Source of the DNA: Pseudarthrobacter oxydans
Lineage (GTDB): Bacteria > Actinomycetota > Actinomycetes > Actinomycetales > Micrococcaceae
Assembly (NCBI RefSeq): GCF_030812335.1
Contig: NZ_JAUSSN010000006.1
Coordinates: 186,001 to 250,000, forward strand
DNA: 64,000 bases
Reading direction: 5' to 3'
Below the pieces are notes generated by a model. That model had not been told where the DNA came from and searched no databases. It saw only the letters and a list, made by a program, of their open reading frames with translations. The number at the start of each line of letters is the position of its first letter. The stretch's first letter is position 1. Of this stretch, positions 39,194-49,615 are shown in pieces. The position numbers and the translations under genes are program-made.

Positions 39194-41758
39194 TTAGTCG
39201 ACGTCGGCCTGGCGGGCGCGCAGCGCGCGGGCCACGCCGTCGCGGTTCTCCAGCATCATCCGCCGCAGAGCCGCGCCGTCCTCCGGCAGCGCGGCCAGGA
39301 ACTCGTCCGTGCGGTCCACGGTCGCCTGCGTGGTCAGCTGCGCCGGGTAGAGCCCGACGACGATCTGCTGGGCCAGCGCGTGCGTGCGTTCCTTGACGAT
39401 GCCCGGGACCGCGTCGAAGTACTTCTCCGCGTACGGCTCCAGCAGGGAGGTGTCCAGCACCCGGGTGAAGCCGCTGACGGCTGAGCCCTGAAGCGCATTG
39501 GACAGCTCGCCCTTGACCACAATCGAGTCCCAGGCCGCCGCCTTGGCCTCGGCCGTCGGGATGGCGGCCTGGGCGAGGGCCGCCGCGTTCTGCCCGGTGG
39601 CGGTGTTGTCGTGCGCCAGTTCGGCGTCGATCTGCTCCTGTCCGGCGCGGCCGCCGGCGACGAGGGAGGTGATCAGTTCCCAGCGCAGGTCCTGGTCCAC
39701 GGTGAGGCCCTCCAACGTCAGGCCGCCCTCCAGCAGGCCGGAGACGGTGTCCAGCTGTCCGGCGCTGCGGGCCAGCAGGGCATAGGACTTGACGAACTGC
39801 AGCTGCGCGTCGGAGCCTGCCGGGACGCCGGACGCGAGCTCCCAGAGCCGGTCGACGGTGGCCACCGCGGTGGCCTCTTTGTGGTCCGGAGCCACATAGA
39901 AATTCAGTGTCGTCGCGAGCTGGCGCAGCTGGACCTGGATAACCGAGGAGTCGGATTCCTCGGCGATGTTGGCCAGGATGAGTTCCACGTAGCGGCGGGC
40001 CGGGGTTTCGCCGTCCCGGGCCGCGTCCCAGGCCGAACCCCACACCAGGGTCCGGGGAAGGCTCTGGCTGAAGTCCTTGAGGTGGGCCGTGGCCGTGGCG
40101 AGGGACTTCGGGTCGAGGCGGACCTTGGCGTAGGCGAGGTCGTCGTCGTTGAGCAGGATCAGGTCCGGCTGGGCCCGCCCGGCCAGCGCCGGCACCTCGG
40201 TGCGTCCGCCGGCGACGTCGAGCTCCTCGCGGTGGACCCGTTCCAGCTTCCCGGCGGCGGTGAGGTTGTAGAAGCCGACCGCGAGCCGGTGGGGGCGGAT
40301 GGTGGGCTGGGACTCGGTGGCGGACTGCAGGATCACGAAGGAGGAGATCGTCCCGTCGTCACCCACGGCGAGTTCGGACTTGAGCGTGTTGACGCCGGCG
40401 GTCTCCAGCCAGAGCTGGCCCCACTGGTCCAGGTCCCGGCCGCTGGCCTTTTCCAGCTCGGCCATCAGGTCGCTGAGCTCGGTGTTCTGCCAGGCGTGCT
40501 TGCGGAAGTACTCCCGGACACCGGCCATGAACTCCTCCGGCCCCACCCACGCCACCAGCTGGCGGAGCACCGAGGCGCCCTTGGCATAGGTGATGCCGTC
40601 GAAGTTGACCTCGACGTCCTCCAGGTCGTTGATCTCGGCGAAGATCGGGTGGGTGGTGGGCAGCTGGTCCTGGCGGTAGGCCCAGGACTTCTCCACCGAG
40701 GCGAAGGTGGTCCAGGCGCGGTCGAACCTGGTGTTTTCCACGGCGGCCAGGTGGGACATGTACTCGGCGAAGGACTCGTTGAGCCAGAGGTCGTTCCACC
40801 AGCGCATCGTCACGAGGTCCCCGAACCACATGTGGGCGAGCTCGTGGAGCACGGTGATGGCGCGCCGCTCCACCTGGGCGTCCGTGACCTTGCTGCGGAA
40901 GATGTAGCCTTCCAGGATGGTCACGGCCCCGGCGTTTTCCATGGCGCCGGCGTTGAACTCCGGCACGAAGAGCTGGTCGTATTTCTCGAACGGGTACGGG
41001 CAGCCGAACTGCGCCTCGAAGAACTCAAAGCCCTGGCGGGTGAGCTCAAAGATGTTGTCGGCGTCGAGATACTGCATCAGGGACTTGCGGGCGAAGATGC
41101 CCAGCGGGGTGACCTTCCCGTCGGCGGAGACCACTTCGCTGCGCACGGACTGGTACGGGCCCGCGATCAGGGCCGTGACGTAGGAGGAGAGCCGCGGCGT
41201 GGGCGTGAATTCCCAGACGGAGCGGGCGCCGCCGTCGGTGCCGGGGATGGTCTCGACCGGCGCCGGGGTGGGGGAGTTGGAGACGATGTCCCAGTGCGAG
41301 GGGGCAATGACCGTGAACGTGAAGCTGGCCTTGAGGTCGGGCTGCTCAAAAACGGCGAACATCCGCCGGGAATCCGGCACCTCGAACTGCGTGTAGAGGT
41401 AGACCTCGTGGTCCACCGGGTCCACGAAGCGGTGCAGGCCCTCACCCGTGTTCATGTACGGGGCCTCGGCGACGACGAGCAGCTCGTTGTCCGCCGCCAG
41501 ATCCGGCAGCTGGATGCGGATCCCGTCGGACACCTCGGCAGGGTCCAGCTCACGACCGTTCAGGGTCACACTCTGCACGGCGTCGGTGACGGCGTCGATG
41601 AACGTCGAGGACCCCGGCCGGGCCGTGAACTTCACGGCGGTGGTGGCGCCGAAGACTTTTTCCCCGCGGGTCAGGTCAAGCTCGACCTCGTAGGCGTCGA
41701 CGGTGATCAGTTCGGCGCGCTCGCGTGCTTCGGCGCGCGTCAGGTTCATTCCGGGCAA
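39194..41758 (-). CDS. pepN: Aminopeptidase N (M1 family)
   Basis: A zinc metallopeptidase of 854 residues that removes N-terminal amino acids from peptides. The GAMENAG exopeptidase motif is near residue 270, the HELAHMWFGD zinc motif near 305 and the third ligand in WLNESFAEYM. The C-terminal helical ERAP-like domain follows and completes the actinobacterial-size enzyme. TTG 41758 is the likely start: GGAGG (41766-41770) lies 7 nt upstream, whereas ATG 41749 is 16 nt away. A hairpin follows the stop. Confidence 0.95.
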   Translation of the reverse strand: MPGMNLTRAEARERAELITVDAYEVELDLTRGEKVFGATTAVKFTARPGSSTFIDAVTDAVQSVTLNGRELDPAEVSDGIRIQLPDLAADNELLVVAEAPYMNTGEGLHRFVDPVDHEVYLYTQFEVPDSRRMFAVFEQPDLKASFTFTVIAPSHWDIVSNSPTPAPVETIPGTDGGARSVWEFTPTPRLSSYVTALIAGPYQSVRSEVVSADGKVTPLGIFARKSLMQYLDADNIFELTRQGFEFFEAQFGCPYPFEKYDQLFVPEFNAGAMENAGAVTILEGYIFRSKVTDAQVERRAITVLHELAHMWFGDLVTMRWWNDLWLNESFAEYMSHLAAVENTRFDRAWTTFASVEKSWAYRQDQLPTTHPIFAEINDLEDVEVNFDGITYAKGASVLRQLVAWVGPEEFMAGVREYFRKHAWQNTELSDLMAELEKASGRDLDQWGQLWLETAGVNTLKSELAVGDDGTISSFVILQSATESQPTIRPHRLAVGFYNLTAAGKLERVHREELDVAGGRTEVPALAGRAQPDLILLNDDDLAYAKVRLDPKSLATATAHLKDFSQSLPRTLVWGSAWDAARDGETPARRYVELILANIAEESDSSVIQVQLRQLATTLNFYVAPDHKEATAVATVDRLWELASGVPAGSDAQLQFVKSYALLARSAGQLDTVSGLLEGGLTLEGLTVDQDLRWELITSLVAGGRAGQEQIDAELAHDNTATGQNAAALAQAAIPTAEAKAAAWDSIVVKGELSNALQGSAVSGFTRVLDTSLLEPYAEKYFDAVPGIVKERTHALAQQIVVGLYPAQLTTQATVDRTDEFLAALPEDGAALRRMMLENRDGVARALRARQADVD

Positions 41759-41895
41759 AGTGGGGCCTCCAGGGATGCGTGGGGATGGGAGAACTCGTTA
41801 CTGTGAAATCATTCTTTCACTTGTTAGGCGCTTGGCAAGTTGCCTGGGTCACACCACAGTACTAAGGCCGAATCACCGGGGGTAGCGTTGGGGAT

Positions 41896-42897
41896 ATGGG
41901 AAAGCTTGGGGATTCCGTAGACGTCCGGGCGCTGCGCTTCGCCGTGGGGTTCCCGCTGGTGCTCGCCACGGCGTTTGTGGTGTGCGCCGTCCTGCTCCGC
42001 CCGGATCTGCCCGAACCGCTGGCCGTTCGTTGGGTCGAGGGCACCGCCGCGGACTTCGCGCCGTTTGGGGCGGTCGTCGGCGTCAGTGCGGCCATGATCG
42101 TGCTGTTCGGCGGGGCCGTGCTGGTGCAGGCAGTGCCGCTGTCCCGTCCGGCCATCATGCGCCGGATCATGATGGGTGCCGGGCTCTTCGTGAGCCTCTT
42201 CGTCACCACCGTCCTCGCCGCCGTGCTGGTCGGACAGCTCGGTCTGCCGGACGCGAGGGACGCCCAGGTGGATGTTGCCGTCCTCGCCATGGGCAGCGGC
42301 GCCGCCCTGGGCCTGGGCGTCGTCATGGGTTTTGTCTTCAAAGCCGACGAACGCTGGTCCACGGACGATGACCGGGCCATGGCCGAAGCCCTGGCCCGCG
42401 AGCTCGACCCCGACCTGGCCCGCGACTCGGTGAGCCTGTGGGTCCACGCCCGCAGCTCGGTCTTCGTGATGCTCGGGATCGCCACCCTGCTTCCCGCCGC
42501 GCTCCTGACCATCGCCGTGCCCTGGCTCGCCGCGCTCCTCGTGGCCCTGGCCCTGCTGGCCGCGGCGTGCCTGTTCGCCCGCATCCGGGTGGACCGGAGC
42601 GGGCTGCGGGTTTTCGCCGCCGGCTTCGTCAGGGTGATGGACGTTCCGGCCGCTGCCATCGAGGGGGCGACGCCGAAAGAGGTCAGGGCAGCCGACTACG
42701 GCGGCTGGGGATACCGCAGCCACGGCACCACGACGGCGCTGCTCGTCAGCAGCGGACCGGCAGTCGTCGTCGACCGTTCGGACGGCCGCACCCTGACCGT
42801 CAGCGGCGGGAGTGCCACGACGGCGGACAATGTCGCGCAGGTGATCTCACGGGTGGCTGCGCGGGCGCACCGGCCCGGCGGAGCCGCCGGTGTGTGA
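41896..42897 (+). CDS. DUF1648-domain membrane protein, unknown function
   Basis: A 333-residue protein with about five hydrophobic helices (near 15-33, 53-78, 90-110, 128-148, 190-230). The N-terminal LPEPLAVRWVEGTAADFAPF loop resembles the DUF1648 motif. A soluble C-terminal domain (residues about 235-333, ADYGGWGYRSHGTTTALLVSSGPAVVV) looks like the bacterial PH-like domain that often accompanies it. ATG 41896 lies 7 nt after a TAGCGT box (41883-41888), so the mRNA is probably leaderless. It is divergent from pepN and precedes rpiB. Confidence 0.75.
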   Translation: MGKLGDSVDVRALRFAVGFPLVLATAFVVCAVLLRPDLPEPLAVRWVEGTAADFAPFGAVVGVSAAMIVLFGGAVLVQAVPLSRPAIMRRIMMGAGLFVSLFVTTVLAAVLVGQLGLPDARDAQVDVAVLAMGSGAALGLGVVMGFVFKADERWSTDDDRAMAEALARELDPDLARDSVSLWVHARSSVFVMLGIATLLPAALLTIAVPWLAALLVALALLAAACLFARIRVDRSGLRVFAAGFVRVMDVPAAAIEGATPKEVRAADYGGWGYRSHGTTTALLVSSGPAVVVDRSDGRTLTVSGGSATTADNVAQVISRVAARAHRPGGAAGV

Positions 42898-43016
42898 AGC
42901 CCGCCCGGCGGCCGGGCCCGCCCGCCGGCCCGTGCCCTAGTAGGCTGGGAACAGCCCCCGGAACCGCCCCGCAGCCCAAGTGACTCCACTGATCTGCCCA
43001 ACTGAACGGATACGCC

Positions 43017-43508
43017 GTGACCCCCTCTGACCTCCCGCGCGTGCACATCGCCACCGACCACGCCGGCATGGAACTCAGCGCCCACCTCGTCAGCCACCTC
43101 GGCGCTAAAGGCTACGAGGTCGTCGACCACGGACCCAAGGTCTACGACGCCCTGGATGACTACCCTTCCTTCTGCATCAACGCCGCACTCGCGGTCGTGG
43201 CGGACCAGGAAGCCGGCACCAGCGCCCTCGGTATCGTCCTCGGCGGCTCCGGCAACGGCGAGCAGATCGCCGCCAACAAGGTCAAGGGCGTCCGCGCCGC
43301 GCTCGCCTGGAACCTCTCCACCGCGAAGCTGGCCCGCGATCACAACGACGCCAACGTCGTCGCCGTCGGGGGCCGCCAGCACAGCGTCGAGGAGGCCACG
43401 GAAATCATCGAGGCGTTCTTGGCCGAACCCTTCAGCAATGACGAGCGCCACGTCCGCCGGATCGGCAAGATTGCCGCGTATGAGCGCACCGGCGAGGTCA
43501 TCGCCTAG
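43017..43508 (+). CDS. rpiB: Ribose-5-phosphate isomerase B
   Basis: A 163-residue LacAB/RpiB family isomerase interconverting ribose 5-phosphate and ribulose 5-phosphate. The HIATDHAGMELS opening and the GIVLGGSGNGEQIAANKVKGVRAAL loop contain the phosphate-binding and active residues; the actinobacterial form has Ser/Gly rather than Cys at the base position. GTG 43017 is the start. Its stop shares one base with the GTG of the next gene. It complements gnd of the pentose phosphate pathway, 36 kb away. Confidence 0.95.
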   Translation: MTPSDLPRVHIATDHAGMELSAHLVSHLGAKGYEVVDHGPKVYDALDDYPSFCINAALAVVADQEAGTSALGIVLGGSGNGEQIAANKVKGVRAALAWNLSTAKLARDHNDANVVAVGGRQHSVEEATEIIEAFLAEPFSNDERHVRRIGKIAAYERTGEVIA

Positions 43509-44446
43509 TGCCGGAAGGGCACTCCGTCCACCGGCTGGCCCGCCAGTTCGGGGACGTCTTCACGGGGGAGCGGCTCGCCGTGTCCAGCCCGCAGGGCCGC
43601 TTCGTCCACGGCGCGGCGCTGCTGGACGGCCACACCCTCACCGGCTCCGCGGCGCACGGGAAACACCTCTTCCTGGAGTTCGAACACGGGCTGCTGCTGC
43701 ACGTCCACCTGGGCCTGTACGGTGCCTGGGACTTCGGCGGCGACGCCGGCTTCCGGGGCGCGTCCAGCATCGGCGCGCCCCGGAGAGTGGGGGAGCGGGA
43801 GGTCTACGACGACGGCGGGGCGGCGGCCGGAGCCGACGGGCCGGCCGCGTACGAGGGCCCGCCCGCCCCGGTCGGTGCCGTCCGCGTCCGGCTCGCCGGG
43901 GCCCACGGCTGGGCCGACCTCCGCGGCGCGACGACCTGCGAGACCGTCACGGAAGCGGAGGCGGCAGCCGTGCTGGCACGGCTTGGCCCCGACCCGCTGC
44001 GGAACGGTCCCGGCGACCGGGACGCCTTCGCCGCCGCGGTCCTGGCCAAACGCACACCGCTCGCGGCCCTGCTGATGGACCAGAAGGTCATCGCCGGCGT
44101 CGGCAACGTGTACCGCGCCGAGCTCCTCTTCCGGCAGGGGCTGGACCCCTGGCTGCCTGGACGGGGACTGTCCGCAGGGGCGGCCGGACAGCTGTGGGAC
44201 GACACCGCCGCGATGATGTCCGACGGCGTCCGCGACGGCCGGATCATCACCACACCCCCGCGCTACTGGAGCGGACCCGCCGGCGCCGCGCCGGGCGGCA
44301 CATCCCTCGGCCTACCCGCCCCGGAGGAATCCCACTTCGTCTACCGCCGGCAGGGACTGGACTGCCGGGACTGCGGCACACCCGTGGCCCTGACCGACGT
44401 CGGTGCCCGCAAGCTCTACTGGTGCCCGTCCTGCCAGCGCGGCTGA
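43508..44446 (+). CDS. nei: Fpg/Nei family DNA glycosylase (endonuclease VIII type)
   Basis: A 312-residue base-excision repair glycosylase/AP lyase. The mature N-terminus is PEGHSVHR, with the catalytic Pro and Glu after Met removal. QKVIAGVGNVYRAELLF is the helix-two-turn-helix, and the C-terminal zinc finger is CRDCGTP...YWCPSCQRG with four Cys. An insertion of about 30 residues near 80-115 (GEREVYDDGGAAAG and neighbours) is Gly/Ala-rich. PEGHSVHR resembles mycobacterial Nei2. The GTG start overlaps the rpiB stop, so the genes are coupled. Confidence 0.92.
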   Translation: MPEGHSVHRLARQFGDVFTGERLAVSSPQGRFVHGAALLDGHTLTGSAAHGKHLFLEFEHGLLLHVHLGLYGAWDFGGDAGFRGASSIGAPRRVGEREVYDDGGAAAGADGPAAYEGPPAPVGAVRVRLAGAHGWADLRGATTCETVTEAEAAAVLARLGPDPLRNGPGDRDAFAAAVLAKRTPLAALLMDQKVIAGVGNVYRAELLFRQGLDPWLPGRGLSAGAAGQLWDDTAAMMSDGVRDGRIITTPPRYWSGPAGAAPGGTSLGLPAPEESHFVYRRQGLDCRDCGTPVALTDVGARKLYWCPSCQRG

Positions 44447-44647
44447 CTCATAGGCGTGGAACAGCTGCGGACCGGACGTGAGCCGGCGTCCCTCCGGGGC
44501 GCCTTTGGCTGCGATTCCGGTCCCTGGCTCCGCCAGTTGCTGCGTGTCCGTGTCAAAGTAGCCCCGATCCGCGGCCGAGCCGAACATGCCTGGGCGGACG
44601 CCGGGGAGTCCGAGTCCGCAAACCCCGGAGTGCGGGACCCGGATACG

Positions 44648-44671
44648 AAAAAAGCCCCTCCGGAGAGGGGC
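44648..44671 (-). terminator. Terminator after tRNA-Gly
   Basis: A 7-bp stem GCCCCTC/GAGGGGC (44654-44660, 44665-44671) is followed in the minus direction by TTTTTT, a classic intrinsic terminator 18 bp after tRNA-Gly. Confidence 0.9.
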
Positions 44672-44689
44672 GTTTCCGTCGTACTTCGG

Positions 44690-44760
44690 AGGGGACGACG
44701 GGAATCGAACCCGCATCATCAGTTTGGAAGACTGAGGCTTTACCACTAAGCTACGTCCCC
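44690..44760 (-). tRNA. tRNA-Gly (TCC)
   Basis: A 71-nt cloverleaf on the minus strand. The acceptor GGGGACG pairs with CGTCCCC. The anticodon loop CTTCCAA carries TCC. The T arm is GCGGGTTCGATTCCCGT. The 3' CCA is not encoded. Confidence 0.97.
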
Positions 44761-44848
44761 GGGAACATGCTGGAACTTCAGCAAAACTTCCGGGCGGCTG
44801 TTGAAGCCGGATACAACTAAACCTAATTCGGGGCCCCGGTGTCAAATG

Positions 44849-44877
44849 TGCAAACCGGCGCAATTTGGCCGTAGACT
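44849..44877 (+). promoter_or_regulatory. Promoter of tRNA-Pro
   Basis: TGCAAA (44849-44854) and TAGACT (44872-44877) are separated by 17 bp, ending 15 bp before the mature tRNA-Pro. Confidence 0.55.
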
Positions 44878-44891
44878 GTTCTGTGCACTTA

Positions 44892-44966
44892 CGGGGTGTA
44901 GCTCAGCTTGGCTAGAGCGCCTGCTTTGGGAGCAGGAAGTCGCAGGTTCAAATCCTGTCACCCCGA
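44892..44966 (+). tRNA. tRNA-Pro (TGG)
   Basis: Cloverleaf on the plus strand. The acceptor CGGGGTG pairs with CACCCCG and the discriminator is A. The anticodon loop TTTGGGA carries TGG. The T arm is GCAGGTTCAAATCCTGT. The CCA is not encoded. It lies 70 bp upstream of tig, as is common in actinobacteria. Confidence 0.97.
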
Positions 44967-45035
44967 CTCTGCAGGTACTGCCAGACCCTTGGCGGTGCAG
45001 AACCCCACCCCCTAAAAACCAGGAGTACTTAGACT

Positions 45036-46433
45036 GTGAAGAGCGCTGTCGAGAACCTCACGCCCACGCGGGTCAAGCTCAATGTTGAGGTCCCCTTTGA
45101 GGAATTGAAGCCCAGCATCGCAGAGGCATACAAGACTGTTGCTTCGCAGATCCAGGTCCCCGGTTTCCGCAAGGGCAAGGTCCCCTCCAAGCTCATTGAC
45201 CAGCGCGTCGGCCGCGGCTACGTGCTGGAGACTGCCATCAACGAAGGCCTCAACGGCTGGTACCAGGCAGCCGTTCAGGAAACCGGCATCCGCCCGCTGA
45301 GCCGTCCCGAGGTCGAAATCACCGAGGTCCCGGACCCGTCCGCCACCGACGGTGAACTGAAGTTCCACGCCGAGGTTGACGTCCGCCCCGAGATCGAACT
45401 GCCCGACTACGCGGGCATCAAGGTTGAGGTTGCCGCCGCGGAGTCCACCGACGCCGACGTCGACAAGGCCCTGGACGAACTCCGCGGCCGCTTCGGCACG
45501 CTGAAGTCCGTGGACCGTCCGGCCGCCGACAAGGACTTCCTGACGATCGACATCACCGCCACCATCGACGGCGCCGAGGTTGACTCCGCCACCGGCCTGT
45601 CCTACCAGGTCGGCGCCGGCACCATGCTCGAAGGCCTCGACGAAGCCGTCACCGGTCTCAGCGCCGACGAGGACGCCATCTTCGACACCACCCTCGTGGG
45701 CGGCGAGCACGCCGGCGAGTCGGCCCAGGTCAAGGTTGTCGTCAAGTCCGTCAAGGAGCGCGAGCTTCCCGAGGCCGACGACGACTTCGCCCAGCTGGCT
45801 TCCGAGTTCGACACCCTGGCCGAGCTCCGCGAGGACCTCGCCAAGCAGGCTGCCGAATCCAAGGTTGTCGAGCAGGGCGTCGAAGCCCGCGACAAGGTTC
45901 TCGACAAGCTCGTTGAGCTCGTAGCGGTCCCCGTCCCGGATTCCGTCGTCGAAGAGCAGCTCGAGCAGCACTTCAACGCCGAGAACGCCCACGGCGAAGG
46001 CGAGCACGACACCGAGGAGCACCGCGCCGAGGTCAAGGCCAACACGGAGCGGGCCTTCCAGAACGAGATCATCCTTGACGCCATCGCCGAAAAGGAAGAA
46101 GTCAACGTCAGCCAGAACGAGCTGATCGACTACATCGTCACGACGGCCGGCCAGTACGGCATGGACCCGAACCAGTTCGCCCAGATCATCGATCAGAGCG
46201 GCCAGGTCCCGATGATGGTGTCCGAGGTCCGCCGCCGCAAGGCACTGGCCGTCGTCCTGGGCCAGGCCGAGGTTACGGACTCTGAGGGCAACAAGGTTGA
46301 CCTCAGCGACTTCGTCCGCCCCGGCGGCGAAGAGGCAGCAGCCGAGGCCGAAGCCGGTGTCGAGGACGCCGCTTCCGAGGACGCAGCAGCCGAGACCGCG
46401 AAGAACGATGACCCGGCAGCAGTGAAGTTCTAG
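45036..46433 (+). CDS. tig: Trigger factor
   Basis: A ribosome-associated chaperone and peptidyl-prolyl isomerase of 465 residues. The N-terminal ribosome-binding domain has the FRKGKVP signature ([16 protein letters not shown], about residue 40-55). The FKBP-type PPIase domain spans roughly 160-250, and a long helical C-terminal domain ends in an acidic Ala/Glu tail. GTG 45036 has AGGAG (45021-45025). It is first in the tig-clpP1-clpP2-clpX run and is closed by its own terminator. Confidence 0.95.
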   Translation: MKSAVENLTPTRVKLNVEVPFEELKPSIAEAYKTVASQIQVPGFRKGKVPSKLIDQRVGRGYVLETAINEGLNGWYQAAVQETGIRPLSRPEVEITEVPDPSATDGELKFHAEVDVRPEIELPDYAGIKVEVAAAESTDADVDKALDELRGRFGTLKSVDRPAADKDFLTIDITATIDGAEVDSATGLSYQVGAGTMLEGLDEAVTGLSADEDAIFDTTLVGGEHAGESAQVKVVVKSVKERELPEADDDFAQLASEFDTLAELREDLAKQAAESKVVEQGVEARDKVLDKLVELVAVPVPDSVVEEQLEQHFNAENAHGEGEHDTEEHRAEVKANTERAFQNEIILDAIAEKEEVNVSQNELIDYIVTTAGQYGMDPNQFAQIIDQSGQVPMMVSEVRRRKALAVVLGQAEVTDSEGNKVDLSDFVRPGGEEAAAEAEAGVEDAASEDAAAETAKNDDPAAVKF

Positions 46434-46456
46434 CACTTTCTGTTCCCGCAGTTCCT

Positions 46457-46496
46457 GCCGCACCCCCGGATCACTGATCCGGGGGTGCGGCTTTTT
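46457..46496 (+). terminator. Terminator after tig
   Basis: A perfect stem of at least 15 bp (46457-46471 with 46477-46491) is followed by TTTTT, 23 bp after the tig stop. The clp genes therefore need their own promoter. Confidence 0.92.
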
Positions 46497-46525
46497 AAGC
46501 CGGTGATGAACCCTCCCGGGCAATC

Positions 46526-46543
46526 GTGCGCCGTCAGCGAACA
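46526..46543 (-). promoter_or_regulatory. Candidate ClgR box upstream of clpP1
   Basis: On the minus strand the sequence GTTCGC-TGACG-GCG matches the GTTCGC-N5-GCG ClgR box described in Streptomyces and the CGCYNANRGCG core of Corynebacterium. It lies about 40-50 bp upstream of a TAGTGT box (46581-46586), an activator position. ClgR is a known activator of clpP1P2 in these groups. Confidence 0.6.
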
Positions 46544-46580
46544 GCCCCGCGCCTGAGCACAATGGAGCCGGGAAAACCGT

Positions 46581-46586
46581 TAGTGT
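46581..46586 (+). promoter_or_regulatory. Likely -10 box of clpP1P2
   Basis: TAGTGT matches TANNNT; transcription would start near 46593, leaving a leader of about 60 nt before clpP1. Confidence 0.5.
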
Positions 46587-46651
46587 CCATGTAGGAAAGT
46601 TCAGTGATGTCGTCCAGTGGCGTCACCGTCGCCAGCGAGAGGTAAGTACAT

Positions 46652-47320
46652 ATGTCACAGCAAGCAGGGGCACCCCGGATGGCTACTGTCGATCCGGCAG
46701 CCCAGGATAACTACATTTACAACCGCCTGCTGAAAGAGCGCATCATCTGGCTCGGCTCCGAGGTCCGCGACGAGAACGCCAACGCGATCTGCTCGCAGCT
46801 GCTGCTGCTCTCGGCCGAGAACCCCGAGAAGGATATCTACCTCTACATCAACTCCCCGGGCGGCTCCGTCACCGCCGGCATGGCCATCTACGACACGATG
46901 CAGTTCATCCCGAACGACGTCGTCACCGTCGCCACCGGCCTCGCCGCCTCGATGGGACAGTTCCTGCTCTCCTCCGGCACCAAGGGCAAGCGCTACGCCA
47001 CCCCCAACGCCCGCATCCTGATGCACCAGCCCTCCGGCGGCATCGGCGGCACCGCCTCGGACATCAAGATCCAGGCCGAGCTTATCCTGCACATGAAGAA
47101 GGTCATGGCCGAACTGACGGCCGACCAGACCGGGCAGACGGTCGAGACCATCCTCAAGGACAACGACCGCGACAAGTGGTTCACGGCCAAGGAAGCCCTC
47201 GAATACGGCTTCTTCGACAAGATCGCGGCGCACGCGGGATCCGTGGCGGGCGGCGGCGGAACCAACGCCGACAACACCGCCTCAGTCACGGACTCAACCG
47301 ACGCTGACACCGAGAACTGA
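46652..47320 (+). CDS. clpP1: ATP-dependent Clp protease proteolytic subunit ClpP1
   Basis: A 222-residue serine protease subunit. The catalytic Ser is in [14 protein letters not shown], the His in LMHQPSGG and the Asp in [22 protein letters not shown] is the oxyanion region. Actinobacteria use a mixed ClpP1-ClpP2 tetradecamer, essential in several genera. A GAGAGG site precedes ATG 46652. It lies 38 bp before the preferred clpP2 start on the same strand and is probably co-transcribed with it. The Asn/Gly/Thr-rich C-terminal tail is variable in the family. Confidence 0.95.
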   Translation: MSQQAGAPRMATVDPAAQDNYIYNRLLKERIIWLGSEVRDENANAICSQLLLLSAENPEKDIYLYINSPGGSVTAGMAIYDTMQFIPNDVVTVATGLAASMGQFLLSSGTKGKRYATPNARILMHQPSGGIGGTASDIKIQAELILHMKKVMAELTADQTGQTVETILKDNDRDKWFTAKEALEYGFFDKIAAHAGSVAGGGGTNADNTASVTDSTDADTEN

Positions 47321-47358
47321 CCGGCACGTAGACAGCAATGAATTCAGGAGCAATGAAC

Positions 47359-48018
47359 ATGAACTACAACTTCGGTTCGACTGCCGGTAACCTGCCGAGC
47401 AGCCGCTACGTGCTGCCGCAGTTCGAAGAGCGCACCCCCTACGGCTTCAAGCGGCAGGACCCGTACACCAAGCTGTTCGAGGACAGGATCATCTTCCTGG
47501 GTGTCCAGGTCGACGACGCCTCGGCCGACGACGTGATGGCGCAGCTGCTCGTACTCGAGTCCACCGACCCGGACCGCGACATCACCCTCTACATCAACTC
47601 CCCGGGCGGCTCCTTCACCGCCATGACGGCGATCTACGACACCATGACGTACATCCGCCCGGAGATCCAGACCGTCTGCCTCGGGCAGGCCGCCAGCGCC
47701 GCCGCCGTGCTCCTCGCAGCCGGCACGCCGGGCAAGCGCCTCGCGCTGCCTAACGCCCGCGTCCTGATCCACCAGCCCTCGCTCTCCGGCGGCCAGGGAG
47801 GGCAGGCCTCCGACCTGGAGATCCAGGCCGCTGAGGTCATGCGCATGCGGGCCTGGCTCGAGGACACGCTGGCCAAGCACTCCGGCCGGACGCCGGAACA
47901 GGTCAACAATGACATCGAGCGCGACAAGATCCTCACCGCGGCCGAGGCCATGCAGTACGGACTGATCGACCAGGTGCTGGATTCCCGCAAGATGAAGCCC
48001 CAGGCGATTTCCAAGTAG
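47359..48018 (+). CDS. clpP2: ATP-dependent Clp protease proteolytic subunit ClpP2
   Basis: Second ClpP paralogue, 219 residues from the preferred start. The catalytic Ser is in [14 protein letters not shown], the His in [10 protein letters not shown] and the Asp in DIERDKI. The longer N-terminus ([24 protein letters not shown]) is typical of ClpP2. Three in-frame ATGs occur (47338, 47353, 47359); AGGAG (47346-47350) lies at proper spacing only for 47359. A terminator follows, so clpX has its own transcript. Confidence 0.93.
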   Translation: MNYNFGSTAGNLPSSRYVLPQFEERTPYGFKRQDPYTKLFEDRIIFLGVQVDDASADDVMAQLLVLESTDPDRDITLYINSPGGSFTAMTAIYDTMTYIRPEIQTVCLGQAASAAAVLLAAGTPGKRLALPNARVLIHQPSLSGGQGGQASDLEIQAAEVMRMRAWLEDTLAKHSGRTPEQVNNDIERDKILTAAEAMQYGLIDQVLDSRKMKPQAISK

Positions 48019-48043
48019 CAAGCCACTACGTCACAAGCAGTAC

Positions 48044-48089
48044 CCGACGCCGGTGCGGCCCACTTTTGTGGCCGCACCGGCGTCGGCTT
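48044..48089 (+). terminator. Terminator after clpP2
   Basis: A perfect 17-bp stem (48044-48060 with 48070-48086) with a 9-nt loop, followed by CTTT, 25 bp after clpP2. Confidence 0.88.
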
Positions 48090-48232
48090 TCCACCCAACA
48101 GGCCCAAAGTGACCTAGAGTGGAACATGTCACGGCTGGCGCCTTCCAAGGCGCGTCCGTGATTCCAGTAACGGGTGCAGCGCTGCGCAGGAGTGGAACAC
48201 GGCCGGCAGCAAGATTCTAAAGGGGTTCACAT

Positions 48233-49513
<1,281 letters not shown>

Positions 49514-49615
49514 TCCGGAATAAACAGGCCCCGCCGCACGCTGTCACCTGTGGTGCGCCCGGTCGCCGGGCCGGCGCTGTGCACCCTTTCCCCCAGACTT
49601 CCAAGGAGAACACCT

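Noticed and set aside
39611..41806. A 731-codon plus-strand open frame across pepN
   Set aside because: It is antisense to a complete M1 aminopeptidase with all motifs; composition is shadow-like (Gly/Glu/Val/His runs).
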